A DNA stretch of 64,000 bases from Sisyra terminalis (taxonomy: Eukaryota; Arthropoda; Insecta; Neuroptera; Sisyridae). The stretch covers positions 55,129,050 through 55,193,049 of the forward strand of contig OY292277.1 of the NCBI GenBank assembly GCA_958496175.1, read 5' to 3'. This document shows positions 20,908 through 33,001 of this stretch, one piece after another (the stretch's first letter is position 1; every line of letters starts with the position of its first letter). The notes below the pieces were generated by a model that saw nothing but the letters and a program-made list of their open reading frames with translations, was not told the DNA's origin and searched no databases. Made by a program: the position numbers and the translations under genes.

Positions 20908-23680
20908 CTACTGCAATGAAGCTAAAGTTAGATGAATTTTCCAGCTAACAGCTACAGGTTAGCGATTTTTTACGGAAAAGGAGTTATCTACAAGGTCATC
21001 TTCAACTGGTTCTTTTGGAAATCGAAACAAATGTTTCTAGAAGGTACTGAGCCAGGATATAAAAGTTAATTTTTTGGCTAAAAGTCGTTATCTTTTCTTT
21101 TTTTTTTTTTAATTTATGGTCAAGGAGAAGTCGGAAATGAAAACAGGATGAACATTTAAATTTTTTAAAAAAGATAGCCATCAATATCTCGAGGTAAAGT
21201 TTTAATAGTTACCTACCTACTTTTGTCTTTTTAATATTAAAGTTTACCAATTGAAAATTGTTTTAATCTATATTTTATTTTTAGTATTTAAGTGATTTGT
21301 CAATATATGTAATAAGTCCGTGTTTTGTGGGTACCTTACTCAACTGCCGATCAAACAACTTGTAAGGATTTTTAAAATATGAACAGGAGGAGGAGGTAGT
21401 ATTCTTCACATTCCTTTAAGAGCTTCTTCATTTAGATCTTTCTTCAGAAAGGAAATTGGACAGTTTCAATGTTAAATCTAAAGGAACTTTTATACTTTTA
21501 CTTGGTAGAGGTAATGTAAAAATTAAATTTCTTTTGCTACTAATCTCATTAGTGATTTTTTTTTACTTTTTATTTTAGCTTCATCATATAAACGTATCTA
21601 TAATATATGTTTAATACAGCAAGATTCAATATGAAAAGTAAATGGAAGAAGGGAAAAGAAATATACTTATTGCAATTGTTAATCAACAACATTTCATCTT
21701 TTGCATATTTCACAAGAGTAACTTTGAAGAATTTTAGATTTATGGTACCTACACATTTTAGTTAGTTAGTATAAGACAAGTTTACTCATATAGTTCCATG
21801 TTAATGGCTTTAGTTTTCTTCAAATATGTTTAATTGTCATAAAATTGACAAAGTTGATCTTTAATGTCGAAATAATTTTAATATTTAGCTTTAAATCATC
21901 AACGATTATTTCCATTTTTCTATCTTAAACTTTAATTTTTCAATATCAATTTGAAAGAGGCATATTTAATTGCTACTTATTACATTATTTCTTTTAATAT
22001 ACCATTAGTTCTTGTTTATTCATAATTCTATTTAATATACCTATACTTTTTTTCTTCGTTAATATTGATTAGGAATATATATTTCATATATTGTACTGAA
22101 TTTGAAATGTGTTTAAATCGAAAAGTAGATTTTAATTGAAGGCCTTATTACTATATACCTTATTATTAATAGTTACGTAAGTGATGATCTAAATGATCTA
22201 ACACAATTTTTATTCTTTGTAATACTGCTATAATTCATTATCCTCTAAAACTTGATCGATTAATTAATTGTCAATTGTATTTAATTCCTATAATATGATG
22301 AAAACTAAATATTAATAATATTTAATCTCCATAAGAAGTTTGAATGGAATAAATGATTCATAATAATAATTCTAAGCTCTTAAATGTTAAACATAATATT
22401 AGGTGGTATTGAATTTGAGGCTTTAATTTGATAATTAATTTGGAGTTGAAGGAATATGAATGAAGAATGGCAGCTTTGTAGTTAAAGAAAATAATATGTA
22501 ATAAATAAATAAATAAGGACTAACTGTTAAAGTGAGAAAAAGAGATTTGCCTTCATTTGAATCAAGTGACAAGAAAAATGATTTTAGTTTTAGAAATTAC
22601 AATTTAAAGTAAACTATTATATGGTACAACAGCTGTAGGTGCTACCTATCTCTATTTACAGTATGCAATTTATATTTTCCTCCCTCCCAATTTATATTGC
22701 TGTTTATTTCAGTTTTATATTTAATTATGTTACCTACCACCCTTTGGCTCTTATGTTCATTTTGATTTTATCATTCATTTAAAAAAAAAATGGAATCGTA
22801 GTTTTTTTCAAAAATATGCAAAAATATTTTCATCATTCAATTGCTCAAAAGTAATATGTTGAGGTAGATACTTAAAAAAAAAAAGATTAAATAAGTAAAT
22901 AAAACATTTTTCTAGTTTATACATTTAGGAATTTAACGATATGGAATTAAACTAAATGCTTCTACATTGTAAAAGACATAGAGATAATGTTTTAAATGAA
23001 CTTTTTCAACGATTACCTACCTACTAACTGCTTTAAGTAATAAGTAGCTTTAACTGTAAGATTCACTTTTGATTTCAATTAGTACATATAACATAAGTAC
23101 CTTATACTTAACAACAAAGAAAATTTATAGTTGAAATATGTTAAATAATTCGTTTGTCCTTATAAATTATGATGTAGGCAATTAAATTTAATGTATCAAT
23201 TGAGAGTAAAATTATTAAACTGTTGTAATAACTATTATGTAACACTAAATTGTTGTTGTGACGATAAAATAGTATTGAAATCAGACCAAATGCTTGTAAA
23301 ATGTATTCAATTCTGTTGTACTCAATGATAGATAACTTAGTCTAAGTAACAAATTGGTGGTTGGTGGATATTTATTTGATCTTTCTTTTGAAAACATAAC
23401 AATGCAAAACTTTAATACTTATTTAATTAAACCTTGCATTTTTAATAAATTTTTCACTAAAATCCACTAAATTCCAATCAAGTATTGTTCTTCTATTATA
23501 ATATGGTAATGTACATACGAATGCACACATCCTTATTCCAAATGTTATTGTGTTTATAGTTTATGTGTTTTTATTGTATTTAAATGAGAATTATTAGCTA
23601 ATTTTGTTAACTTTAGGCAACTTTATTCATATAGATTTTGAGCCAACAAATCCAATCGCTTGGAAAAGGATAAACATTTG
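20908..23680. other. AT-rich spacer, nothing supported
   Basis: Poly-T, poly-A and TA-rich tracts; no splice-bounded frame was recognised. The minus-strand frame 21,002-21,184 depends on a T-tract that is different in unit 3 (63,205). The right part, after 21,894, is seen only once. Confidence 0.45.
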
Positions 23681-23683
23681 TAG

Positions 23684-23889
23684 TATTGAATAAAATTTGG
23701 ACCAACTTGTTAGGAGTAACACGAATTGTTAATAACACCAAATGTTTTCTCCTTAAAGCAAAGCAAGCCAGCCCAGAGATCTATTTGCTAATGACTGGAT
23801 CAATTATCTGGTTTGTTTTCGCACATTTCTATTTATTTCTGCGTCAACAATACTATGGAAAACAACCTAATGGTACTGGGATGACTTGA
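23684..23889 (+). CDS. Exon coding for a single-pass membrane segment
   Basis: The frame opens after ACATTTGTAG and runs 67 codons from LNKIWTNLLGVTRIV to a stop. A hydrophobic helix, IYLLMTGSIIWFVFAHFYLF, is followed by a basic, polar tail (RQQYYGKQPNGTG). No ATG lies at the frame start, so this is the last coding exon of a spliced gene or a fragment. A small membrane protein is likely; no family is recognised. Seen only in unit 1: unit 2 has deleted it and unit 3 is cut before it. Confidence 0.4.
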
Positions 23890-23911
23890 AGGGAAAAGGA
23901 ATCACCGTTGA

Positions 23912-24091
23912 ACTGAACTGTTGGAAAAGCTCGTGGACAAGAATTCGCGTCCACAGAACAGCAAGCAAATGAGTGTATACGCTGAAGGACTGATCAGCAG
24001 GTCCTGGGGAATCCTTTGGAATATCTACCCCGACGAGTGGCAACCATATTAATCCTGATACATCGACAACAATGTTAAGAAGAAGAAATTG
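23912..24091 (+). pseudogene. Upstream part of 24-kb gene, two in-frame stops
   Basis: The frame reads ELLEKLVDKNSRPQNSKQ.. and ..WNIYPDEWQPY, then has TAA (24,050) and TGA (24,056) before IDNNVKKKKL and the donor TTG/GTGAGTAC at 24,091. It is in phase with the next exon. The first third is homologous to the minus-strand segment 2,552-2,650. Either this part is decayed or the true exon is shorter. Confidence 0.35.
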
Positions 24092-24154
24092 GTGAGTACT
24101 TATTCGTAATAGGCATTAAGGCTTTCGCTTTACTCATACCATTTGTATTTGTAG

Positions 24155-24286
24155 GTAAGCTGGGAAAACTATTTATTGGTCCTGGATCAACTCAACATTG
24201 CAAACTCATTAGCAGCAAAGATCTCAAGGTTTTTTCATCAAGCAGTATCTGCCTCGCAAAAAGGGAACGATAAGAAGATACTTTGA
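24155..24286 (+). CDS. 24-kb gene, middle exon
   Basis: After a 63-nt intron (24,092-24,154, acceptor TTTGTATTTGTAG) the frame continues VSWENYLLVLDQLNIANSLA and stays open to a stop at 24,286. A possible donor ATCTCAAG/GTTTTT near 24,229 would join in phase to the last exon at 24,451, giving ..ISR-CCQDKAVEL. Helical, leucine-rich; unrecognised. Absent from unit 2. Confidence 0.48.
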   Translation, partial: VSWENYLLVLDQLNIANSLAAKISRFFHQAVSASQKGNDKKIL

Positions 24287-24450
24287 TCGGTGATTTACGG
24301 CGATAACCAGGAAACCAGGAGAGGAAAAATAAATATTCAGAGAAAACAGTTAATTAGATATCTAGGTAGGTACATTTCGTTTCAATCTAGGTAATTATTT
24401 AATTTAGGTATAGCGTTTCGGTTTTACTAACACTAATTTGGTTCTTCCAG

Positions 24451-24568
24451 GTGCTGCCAGGATAAGGCAGTGGAGCTAAGCAAAAAGACCCTTTTTTATT
24501 TAAATGGGAATTTCTGGAACGATTTCATTTCTGACAACAGGAATCGCTGGATGGACGGAAAGCGCTAA
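24451..24568 (+). CDS. 24-kb gene, last exon
   Basis: Acceptor TTGGTTCTTCCAG ends at 24,450. Starting with one base of a split codon, 38 codons follow: CCQDKAVELSKKTLFYLNG, then FWNDFISDNRNRWMDGKR and stop. AATAAATAAATT at 24,598-24,608 is a fitting polyadenylation signal. Tryptophan-rich acidic/basic C-terminus; no family recognised. The gene sits 450 bp left of the foldback and faces its minus-strand relative at 28,009-28,256 across it. Confidence 0.5.
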
Positions 24569-24654
24569 ATTCTTATAATTATTATGTATTAATCAATTAA
24601 TAAATAAATTATCATCATATTCGATTTTATTTCTCCCCATTCGGAAAATTCTTT

Positions 24655-25020
24655 CGAATCAAAATGGCGGATTTGTTTGTGACGTCACAGGCTCGCTTCG
24701 CGAACATTGCCGAAGGGGCCCAATCGGAACGACTCGGAAATGGCATTTCTGACGCGAAATCAGAAAAGAGCCCATTTGAGGGCATTTTTGCTTCATTTTG
24801 GCAACTTTGAGGGCGAATATCTCCCTTATTATAGATCCCACAGGAACATATGATAGCTCAAATGAAAGGGCTTGAATTACTCTATCCAACGGTACCAAAG
24901 TGGGGGCGCTAAAGTAATGATTACAGATTTTGAAAATTGCATTTTTTCAACGACGAGTCTAGACCCGTCGAAAAATTCACAACTTTCCAATAATTTTGGG
25001 CAATAAAATTAGGTGAAAAT
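24655..25020. mobile_element. GC-richer repeat-like segment abutting the foldback
   Basis: Base composition rises sharply compared with the flanks, beginning AAAATGGCGG. It contains a 12-bp palindrome TGTGACGTCACA at 24,678-24,689 and a core (CAAATGAAAG..GAATTACTCTAT) that resembles the monomer core of the foldback arms. It is probably an outer, more diverged part of the same element or a related repeat. An overlapping minus-strand frame (24,659-24,898) is not supported as a gene. Confidence 0.5.
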
Positions 25021-25186
25021 ATGATTTTTAGATAATATTCGATGCATTAAAACCAAATATGTAACTAGAATTTTGATTAAACGTCAACTTGTCGAGTAAT
25101 TAGCGTTTTTAGGCCACTTTCATAAGCCTACATACGGCTTTCATTGTTTGAATTTTGAGAACTTTTGCGAACCGATATTACCGCTG

Positions 25187-25321
25187 CCTGACAACAAAAC
25201 GCTGAACTATTTTGGAAGCCACGCCCACTTGTATGTAGAACTGGTTTGTGTCTTGGATAAGTGCTAGATACAAACCAAAGTGGGCGTGGCTTTCAAAATA
25301 GTTCAGCGTTTTGTCGTCAGG
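25187..25321. repeat. Near-perfect hairpin at foldback left end
   Basis: Arms 25,187-25,230 and 25,278-25,321 are 44 bp each and pair with two mismatches. Inner arms 25,242-25,252 and 25,267-25,277 pair with one mismatch, separated from the outer stem by an 11-nt bulge on the left side and closing on a 14-nt loop. The arms contain ACGCCCACTT and its complement. Confidence 0.92.
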
Positions 25322-27015
25322 TTTGAAGAAGGGGGTCTGTCATTATCGTCATTTAAGGTCAAACATTTCAGACATTTAAGGATGATTTTCTTTATGCCAT
25401 GTAATGATTGGGATATCAAATGAAAGCTAATTAATTACTCTATTGATTTATATAAAAAAACAGCCAATATGTCTAAACGATGACATTGAAATTTGATTTT
25501 CCGTCAGCGACTACTTCCCTTTCTGACATTTAAGGGTGGTTTGCCCCCCTTAATATATTGAACCCGATTATGATTGGGATATCTATTGAAAGATAATGAA
25601 TTACTCTATCGATTGACATCAAAAAAATTACCAATATCTCCAAGCAAGTACTTAGAAAATTGACTTTCCCATATCGACCCTTGGCCTTTATAAAATGTAA
25701 CTTAAATCATGTGATTTCGCGTAAAAAGTAATGAAAAACATTATTCTTATATAAAATTGATGGATTACAGCTAAATTTGACACTTAAATGTTGATTAAAG
25801 GTCTACTTTTCGAGAAATAAGCGTCTAAAGGGGGTCTGTCATTATCTTCATTTAGAGCCAAAAATATCTTTATTTCTTCTCTCCTATCGCTATCAATCGA
25901 TCGATTATTAGTAAATTATACAAAATATAACATTTCTTCCACTCGAACATCATTTAAAATTGTATTTTTAACCTATTTTATATGCATGTTTAGCGGATGT
26001 CAAAGTTGTTTATGTTTCGCTCTATAGGCAACCCGGTGAGCATCAAAAAACAAAATTCGACGATTTGCCCTTTTTGAACATGCCAATATTCAGTACTCTA
26101 ACTCAAATTTCGGACATTTCAGGATGATTTTCTGTATGCCATGTAATGATTGGGATATCAAATGAAAGCTAATTGATTACTCTATTGATTTATCAAAAAA
26201 AACAACCAATATATCCATACAATTACTTTAAAAATTGATTTTCCCTAGGCGACTACTACCCTTTCAGACATTAAAAGGTGCTTTGCCCCTCTTTTTTCAT
26301 TGAATTCGATTATGACTGGCATATCAATGGAAAGCTAATGAGTTACTCTATCGAATAATATCAAAAAATTACCAATATCTCCAAACAATTACTTTGAAAA
26401 TGGATTTTTCCTTATCGACTCTTTAGGCCCATTTAAATGCTAATTTCTCGAAAAGTAAACCTTTAATCAACATTTAAGTGTCAAATTTAGCTGTAAACCA
26501 TCGATTTTATATAAGTGTAATGTTTTTAATTACTTTTTACGCGAAATCACATGATTTAAGTAACATTTTATAAAGGTTGAAAGTCGATTTAGGAAAATCA
26601 GTTTTCTAAGTAATTGCTTGGAGATATTGGTAATTTTTTGATGTCAATCGATAGAGTAATTCATTATCTTTCAATAGATATCCCAATCATAATCGAATTC
26701 AATATATTAAGGGGGGCAAACCACCCTTAAATGTTAGAAAGGGATGTAGTTGCTGACGGAAAAGCAAATTTCAATGTCATCGTTTAGACATATTGGTTGT
26801 TTTTTTTGATAAATCAATAGAGTAATCAATTAGCTTTCATTTGGTATCCCAATCATTACATGACATAAAGAAAATCGTCCTTAAATGTCTGAAATTTGAG
26901 TTAGAGTACTGAATATTGGCATGTTCAAAAAGGGCAAATCGTCGAATTTTGTTTTTTTGATGCTCACCGGGTTGCCTATAGAGCGAAACATAAACAACTT
27001 TGACATCCGCTAAAC

Positions 27016-27183
27016 ATGCAAATCAAATTGGTTGAAAATACAATTTTAAATGATGTTCGAGTGGAAAAAATGTTATATTTTGTATCATTTACTAATAATC
27101 GATCGGTTTATAACGATAGAAGGGAAGAAATAAAGATATTTTTGATCCTAAATGAAGATAATGACATACCCCTTCAAACCTGA
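27016..27183 (+). CDS. 55-codon ORF in foldback right arm, unit 2
   Basis: Same frame as 1,410-1,577, uninterrupted, ending at the first bases of the right terminal inverted block (27,179). Confidence 0.22.
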   Translation: MQIKLVENTILNDVRVEKMLYFVSFTNNRSVYNDRREEIKIFLILNEDNDIPLQT

Positions 27184-28008
27184 CAACAAAACGCTGAACT
27201 ATTTTGAAAGCCACGCCCACTTTGCCACTATGTAGAACCGGATAGAAATGGATCTTGGATAATTGTAATTAGTGGACATTAAATTAATGAAAATACCATT
27301 TAAAACGATCGATTCATGCTTAAATTGTGTTAACTTGCATCGATAAGCTTCACTTTATCGATTTAAATCGATATTACAATCGTAAAGTAATGCTCCGAGT
27401 GAAATGGAGTTCCTTAACCTCTTATTTTAGCATACAAACAAAACGCTAATTTCTCGAAAAGTGAACGTTTAATTGAAATTCTAAGTTCATTTTCGGTTTT
27501 AATGCATCGGATATTATCTAAAAATCATACATTTACTTAATTTACATTGGCAAGTATTGATTTTTATCTGCGGGTGTTTGCTCGTATGTATATCAACATG
27601 GGCAGTTTTAAAAATTGTTGTTTGTAACTTTGAACTAAACAAATAAATAGACAAATATAACAAAATATGAATAATTTATTTAAATAATTCAACAAGTTGT
27701 ATGGATCCAGTAGTAGATATCGGTAGATCTCCCGTTCTCAATAAAGTTCATTAGATGGGCTTATTGGTAGTCATTTTTCCGGTGGTTGTTGTTGTTCTTG
27801 TTGGTTTTGGCACTAGTGTTGCTTGCTTCTTCATTCAATATAAATATCTAGTAGATATAAATATTTCTTGCTTTGCTCCTCCTTATTTCTTTATTGCCTT
27901 TATTTGATTCTTGAGCCAGACACCTTGCTTATTATATATAGCTATTCGGAGAATAAATTCTTGATGACTTTGCTTATGATGATTCTGCAACGTTCGCTTA
28001 ACTATTAT

Positions 28009-28256
28009 TTACTTCCACTTTTGCGGAAAGGGGCGCTTCAAATCCAATAAATCACCTGAAAAATAAAATTACATGAATAAGAAAAGAACATTCTCTTCTT
28101 CGTAATCTTTAACATGGTTTCCAATAGATAGATATATTGATGGAGATAAATTGGAGATCAGAATCTGCTGGACGGTCCTTTTTCAGCGATTAGGTATTTG
28201 CCGTGCTGCGGACGCGAACTCTTGTCCACGAGCTGTTCCAGCAGGTCGATGATTGC
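28009..28256 (-). pseudogene. Minus-strand last exon and homology segment, unit 2
   Basis: Copy of 2,403-2,650. The acceptor, last-exon frame and stop are unchanged. In this unit it lies just right of the foldback, facing the plus-strand relative at 23.9-24.6 kb on the other side. Confidence 0.4.
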
Positions 28257-29102
28257 CTACGTTTCCTTTTCCCCTCTGGCCCCTGTGCTGTTTTTCCTTC
28301 TGTTCCTGTGCTAGATATAGTGACGTGGGATTAGGAATGTCCGAATACTCAATAATTCCTCCATTCTACGTTAGCAAATAGAGTGTCAGGGGACAATTAT
28401 GGATATAATTGTGATTGATAACAACAAATTATTTTGACATTAAAGATAAACTTTATGGCAACGAAACATATTTGAAGAAAACTTAAGCCATTAACAAAGA
28501 AATTCAAAGATAGATTGATTTTTTGACACACAGAAATTTTTCAAAGTAGTCTTGAGAAGATCTTCAAAAGGAGGCAAAATGCTGTGCTAACTAACTGCTG
28601 CAATAAATTAATTTCTTTTCCTGATTCTTATACTCAAGGTTTATAAATTATTGCACAGGTTGCCCCATTAGACAAAAAAATGACGTCTTACGAAAAATTT
28701 TGAAGTTTGAATCAGTCTAAAGATATATACGAATTTTTTTTTTTTTTTTACGGAATCTCTCCAATTTGGATATTATAACAGTAATAATTTCCTTCCGTAT
28801 GTTATTAGTGATAAGTCCACAAATACACGGAGGCATGATGGAAAGTCTAAGCTTTGAACTTGTGCGTCTGCAATTGCATATCTCTTCTTATTTAGAAAGA
28901 AAAACGGACACTCCTTTTCTGAAATTTTAAAAAACTATTGATTGAATGATAAAAGTAATAAAACTCTAACGGATTACCATTCACCAAATATATTTGTTAC
29001 AAAGCGAATTTAATTTAGGTAACAACTGCTTTTCTCTGCATCCATTTTGAGACTCAAAATCTGTAAAAATAAAATCATATTATTATTTGAATTTGAGTAC
29101 AA

Positions 29103-29357
29103 TTATTTCACTCCAGAAGACTGTTTTAATGTTATTGTAAAATTATTGTAGGAGACATGTAAACTTTTAAAATGGTAGGTAAATAGTAAAGCTCTACCTA
29201 CTTGTTGTATTTTGATTATAAAACTATTACATGAATATTCCACAATCACCACACTGCATTCATTCCAGATTTGGTTGTTTTCAGGTAAACTCCAAGTCCT
29301 ATTGACCCCCGAAATTGTGGGTTTGGAGGAGAATAATGCTGCGAATCCCATGGACAA
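29103..29357 (-). CDS. 84-codon minus-strand ORF, unit 2
   Basis: Identical frame to 3,493-3,747. Confidence 0.22.
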   Translation of the reverse strand: MSMGFAALFSSKPTISGVNRTWSLPENNQIWNECSVVIVEYSCNSFIIKIQQVGRALLFTYHFKSLHVSYNNFTITLKQSSGVK

Positions 29358-29391
29358 TTACACCACATTATAGGATTTCTGTATCCGAAAG

Positions 29392-30061
29392 TCATTCCTG
29401 GATTCGTTCAAAAAGCGTGGATTCATTAAAGCCATTTTTTGTGGATGTACACCAAAACTTAACTTTTATATGTAAAGAGGGTCTCTCTTTCACTTCCATC
29501 TAAAATAAAAGTTTTTAATTTAATCTGGGTATTAGGTACCTTGATACTTTGATCCAAAGATTTACATACTTACCACAAAAGTTTATTGTCTTTATTTAAC
29601 TCTCATTTAACTTTTACGCAATTGTCTACAAAGGATTTGAAGTTGAGTAAAACTTGAAGTAATTTCACAAAATCTTCGTAAATTTTATTACATCTTATTG
29701 TCGGACTATTAATTTCATCTTATGACTCCAAAAAAAAGGCGAAGACTGCAACGTGCAAAAGTAAGAGCCGAAGAGGAACTCGAATTGGGGAAAAACTTGG
29801 GATTATTGTTCTCTATCCTCACACATATCACATCTCATTTCCGCATTATTACTTTCAACCCATGTGTTCGATTAGTACTTGAGGATAGTAGTTTGTAGAA
29901 GCCAGAACCAAGTAGAGCTTCGTTGGTACTAATTCTTGTCAAATCTTCATCATCTGATCCGTGCAGTAATATGGACCTGGTAACTGAACAAAGAGTCAAT
30001 ATTCCTGATTCAAGTATGGTACTACCTAGGTACTACCAAATGGTTCCAACAAATCCCGAGG
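29392..30061 (-). pseudogene. Gene family copy A, unit 2
   Basis: Copy of 3,782-4,440 with an 11-bp insertion carrying CCTAGGTAC near 30,026, which breaks the longer frame seen in unit 1. Confidence 0.58.
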
Positions 30062-30770
30062 GAATTAATTGAAATAACTTTTCAAATGACGTCAAACATA
30101 AGGGGCAATACTTAATAAACCCTGAGATAGATTGCCAATAGAACACAAGACATTGTTAGAATACCTAATAATATATATTAAGTTCCTAATAACTATACAA
30201 CATGCAAAAGCAACAAGTAGCATTTGTTTGTATTCCATTGATTCCTATTTTGGAAAATTTAAATATCAATTTCGGAAATATATAATAATGCAAGCGATTA
30301 AATAAGACAATTAACATAATTTTAGGGCAACAATTAAGAGAAAATTACTTTGTTCTTGTGCATGAAAAACTAACCTCATTGTAGGTACTGTGCAATTTTT
30401 ATCTTTCGACAATTTGAAAAATTTACTTACAGTTTTCCATTTCCATATTCCAATCGATGCACCAAATAATAGTTTTGCTATAAATTGAGAAATTTAATTA
30501 ATAATGCACAAATTTCCGCTACTTTATCGCTGATTTCATTGCAACTTGGTCGATCAAAACAACAGGTGGTCGGCAGTTGTTGTATGTGTATGTATACACA
30601 TAAAAGGAGAATAATAATAATAAAGTAAGTAGAAAAGATCGATGAAATGCAAGTTAAAGAGAGAAGTGAATAGTATCACGTAAACTAACATTTCCAACAT
30701 TTTCCACCCGTCCCCATATTCCTTTCGACTCCTTAATACTTCGAAAGGTAAAAATAACGCTTTGCATTTT

Positions 30771-33001
30771 CCCTGTTTTTAGTTGAACATAATTTATTTT
30801 TCACCAATTAAGGGCATATCCTAAGTGGGGGGATCGTGGGGATAAATTCAAGGCATTCAAGTTAACCAAAAAAATAATGCCAATCAGGCAGTTATTGTAC
30901 TGTTCAAACGGTTCTAAACGGTTCAGAATGTTCAATAAAACATGAACGACCATTGTTGTATTGAACTGCCCCCTAGCGAAATAATATGACAATACCTTTG
31001 AATTTTAAAATATGAAATTTTTGAACCCAAAACTTGGACCATAAAAATGTAACGCCTTTAATATTGGAATGACATTGAATTACAGCAATAAAGAAATTTA
31101 AAATTAAATAAGGGCAAGAGAGTTTATGGAGAGTGTAGGTAGCTCAGAATTCTCACAGAACACCCTAAACATATCTAAAACAAATATTATTTTTCTATCC
31201 AATTTTCCTTTTTTCCCCATCAAAGTCTGACACAATAATGAAAATTGCAAACCACAACATTATAGGTCCATAAGAAGCTAAAATGAAAAAGCTTTTTCTT
31301 TAATAAATCCAAGTTAAAATAAAAAGCGTTGAATATGGCAAAGGGTGTGGGAATTGTCATTTGATTGTTTGCAAATGAAAAAGGCGAAACTAGAAAAATA
31401 AATAAAACCGGCTCTAGAATTTAATCGTGAAAATCATAAGGAAAAAAATTGGAATATTTAATTCATATTCTAGCGATTTTCCTTTGACAAGTAATGTGAC
31501 AGCGGTGAAAAAATTTTCATATTGCAAACCTTTTCTTTGGGCACATTCAACATAACCTTTTGTCTAACTTTTTAGATGAAAGAAAAACTGGTCAATAAAA
31601 TAATGATTTCCCAACTGTAGGCATTCTGAAATGACAATTTTTAGTTCGTTATAAATAAAAATTTACTTGAAAACCCAATGGAACCAAGAATTTCTTTCAG
31701 TGTTCAAATGGTTCAAACGAAAATGTATGGCAATTATTGTATGAAACTGGCCTCTGGTTAATGAACTTTACAATATCTTTGAATTTGAAAATATGAAATT
31801 TTTGAACGCTTTGAAACCACGGAATATGTTAAAACTATAAAAATTAAATCCTATTATATTGGGACCATTTGAACTCTTAAATAGCGATCTACATATAATA
31901 ACTAATATCAATAATTTACTGATTATTTGGTTTCAATGTAAACCAGAAAAATCGACATTGTAATTGAATTGGATTAAATCTAATGTGAACAATCCATTAG
32001 CAACCTGTAGGTACTGACCTCATATTCCTATCGATAATTTATTTAAAAAAAAAAAGCAATAAGAAAGTTTCTTTAATTCAATTCGGTTAGTGCAATACTT
32101 TAGTTATTCAGCGTTAAGAATTTAAAAAGCTTCCAACAAATAGTTTTACATTAAATAAAAATTATTTAAAATAATAATTAAGAGAACATTTTTCACCGAA
32201 TTCAATTAAGAAGAGCCAATGTAATCTCACCTTCATTTAAAAACTACTTGTCGTAGGTACTATCTTCTATCAATCCATACAACTTATTTTGAAAATAATT
32301 ACGAGAGAGTACTTATTTGAGCCTTTAATTAAAATCCCAAACAAATTCCTAATCAAGAATCAGTTGAATTAGCCGATGCAATTGCTTTAATAACTAAGGA
32401 AATTTAATTGATTTTTCCTTTTTCAAGTTGAATTTTAATTCTATTGAATTATGTATATAGTGCAGAAGTTAACAATATCGTTTGCAGTGTAAATCTAGGA
32501 AATGTTTATGAGATATTTTTTAAAGGCTTAATAAAATCTTAAAAATGTTTTGATACTTGATAATAAATTTAAATAAACCATTGTGACGTTATCCTGAATA
32601 TTAAAATGAATTCTTTTAAGAAAAAGATGCAATGATGTTGCCTTAATAGTTTGATGAATACTTAAATTTCTATCAGTGGCTTAAATATTAAAGTATTTTT
32701 AGATATTTATCTATATGCAGCAAGTGCACAGAATGTAGTATAACATAAACAATTTGTTAAATTTGTGTGCTTATGAAAATTAAATATTTTAGCAATTAAA
32801 AAAAATGATGTCTACAATAATTTTCTTTGTTACTTATGAAATTTACAAAATCAATTTTAAAATCAACTATACCTACAAACTTTTCACACTTCATCACAAT
32901 AACGACACAATAGTTTAATTATAAATCAAGTGACGGGTACAATTAATTTGTACAAACCAGTAGAAGAAATTTAAATTTCTGCCGTTGAAATCGTCGTCGA
33001 T
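30771..33001. other. Gene-poor stretch, unit 2
   Basis: Counterpart of 5,150-7,380. Three bases (30,921, 30,925 and 31,710 region) differ from both other units, which agree with each other here. Confidence 0.5.

Larger units (their letters stand above)
17890..21060 (+). repeat. Plus-strand block X2 (paralogue of X1)
   Basis: Second copy of the X block, enlarged relative to X1, mainly between 18,250 and 19,950, where the BESS-like frame lies. Divergence is high enough that frames differ between copies. Confidence 0.65.
1..25016. repeat. Tandem amplicon unit 1 (left edge outside window)
   Basis: Position 1 aligns with 42,079 and the body aligns continuously with 25,609 onward (unit 2) and 42,079 onward (unit 3). 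Offsets drift only by small indels: +25,606 to +25,621 against unit 2 and +42,078 to +42,109 against unit 3. This is the only unit seen through to its right end, so 21,895-25,016 is seen once in the window. About 1.3 kb of its foldback element is missing at the left. Differences from the other units are scattered single bases, homopolymer changes and indels of a few bases. Confidence 0.97.
25021..27528. mobile_element. Foldback element at the unit 1/unit 2 junction
   Basis: This is a complete copy. From the outside in: an outer inverted pair (25,021-25,110 with 27,440-27,528); a 44-bp terminal block (25,278-25,321) whose reverse complement is at 27,179-27,223; and long inverted arms made of related monomers that share a GAAAGCTAAT..ATTACTCTAT core. 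A preceding hairpin copies the terminal block once more at 25,187. Length about 2.5 kb. The inverted symmetry is seen directly; mobility is inferred. Confidence 0.78.

Noticed and set aside
24659..24898. 79-codon minus-strand ORF
   Set aside because: Lies wholly in a repeat-like GC-richer segment and has no supporting motif.
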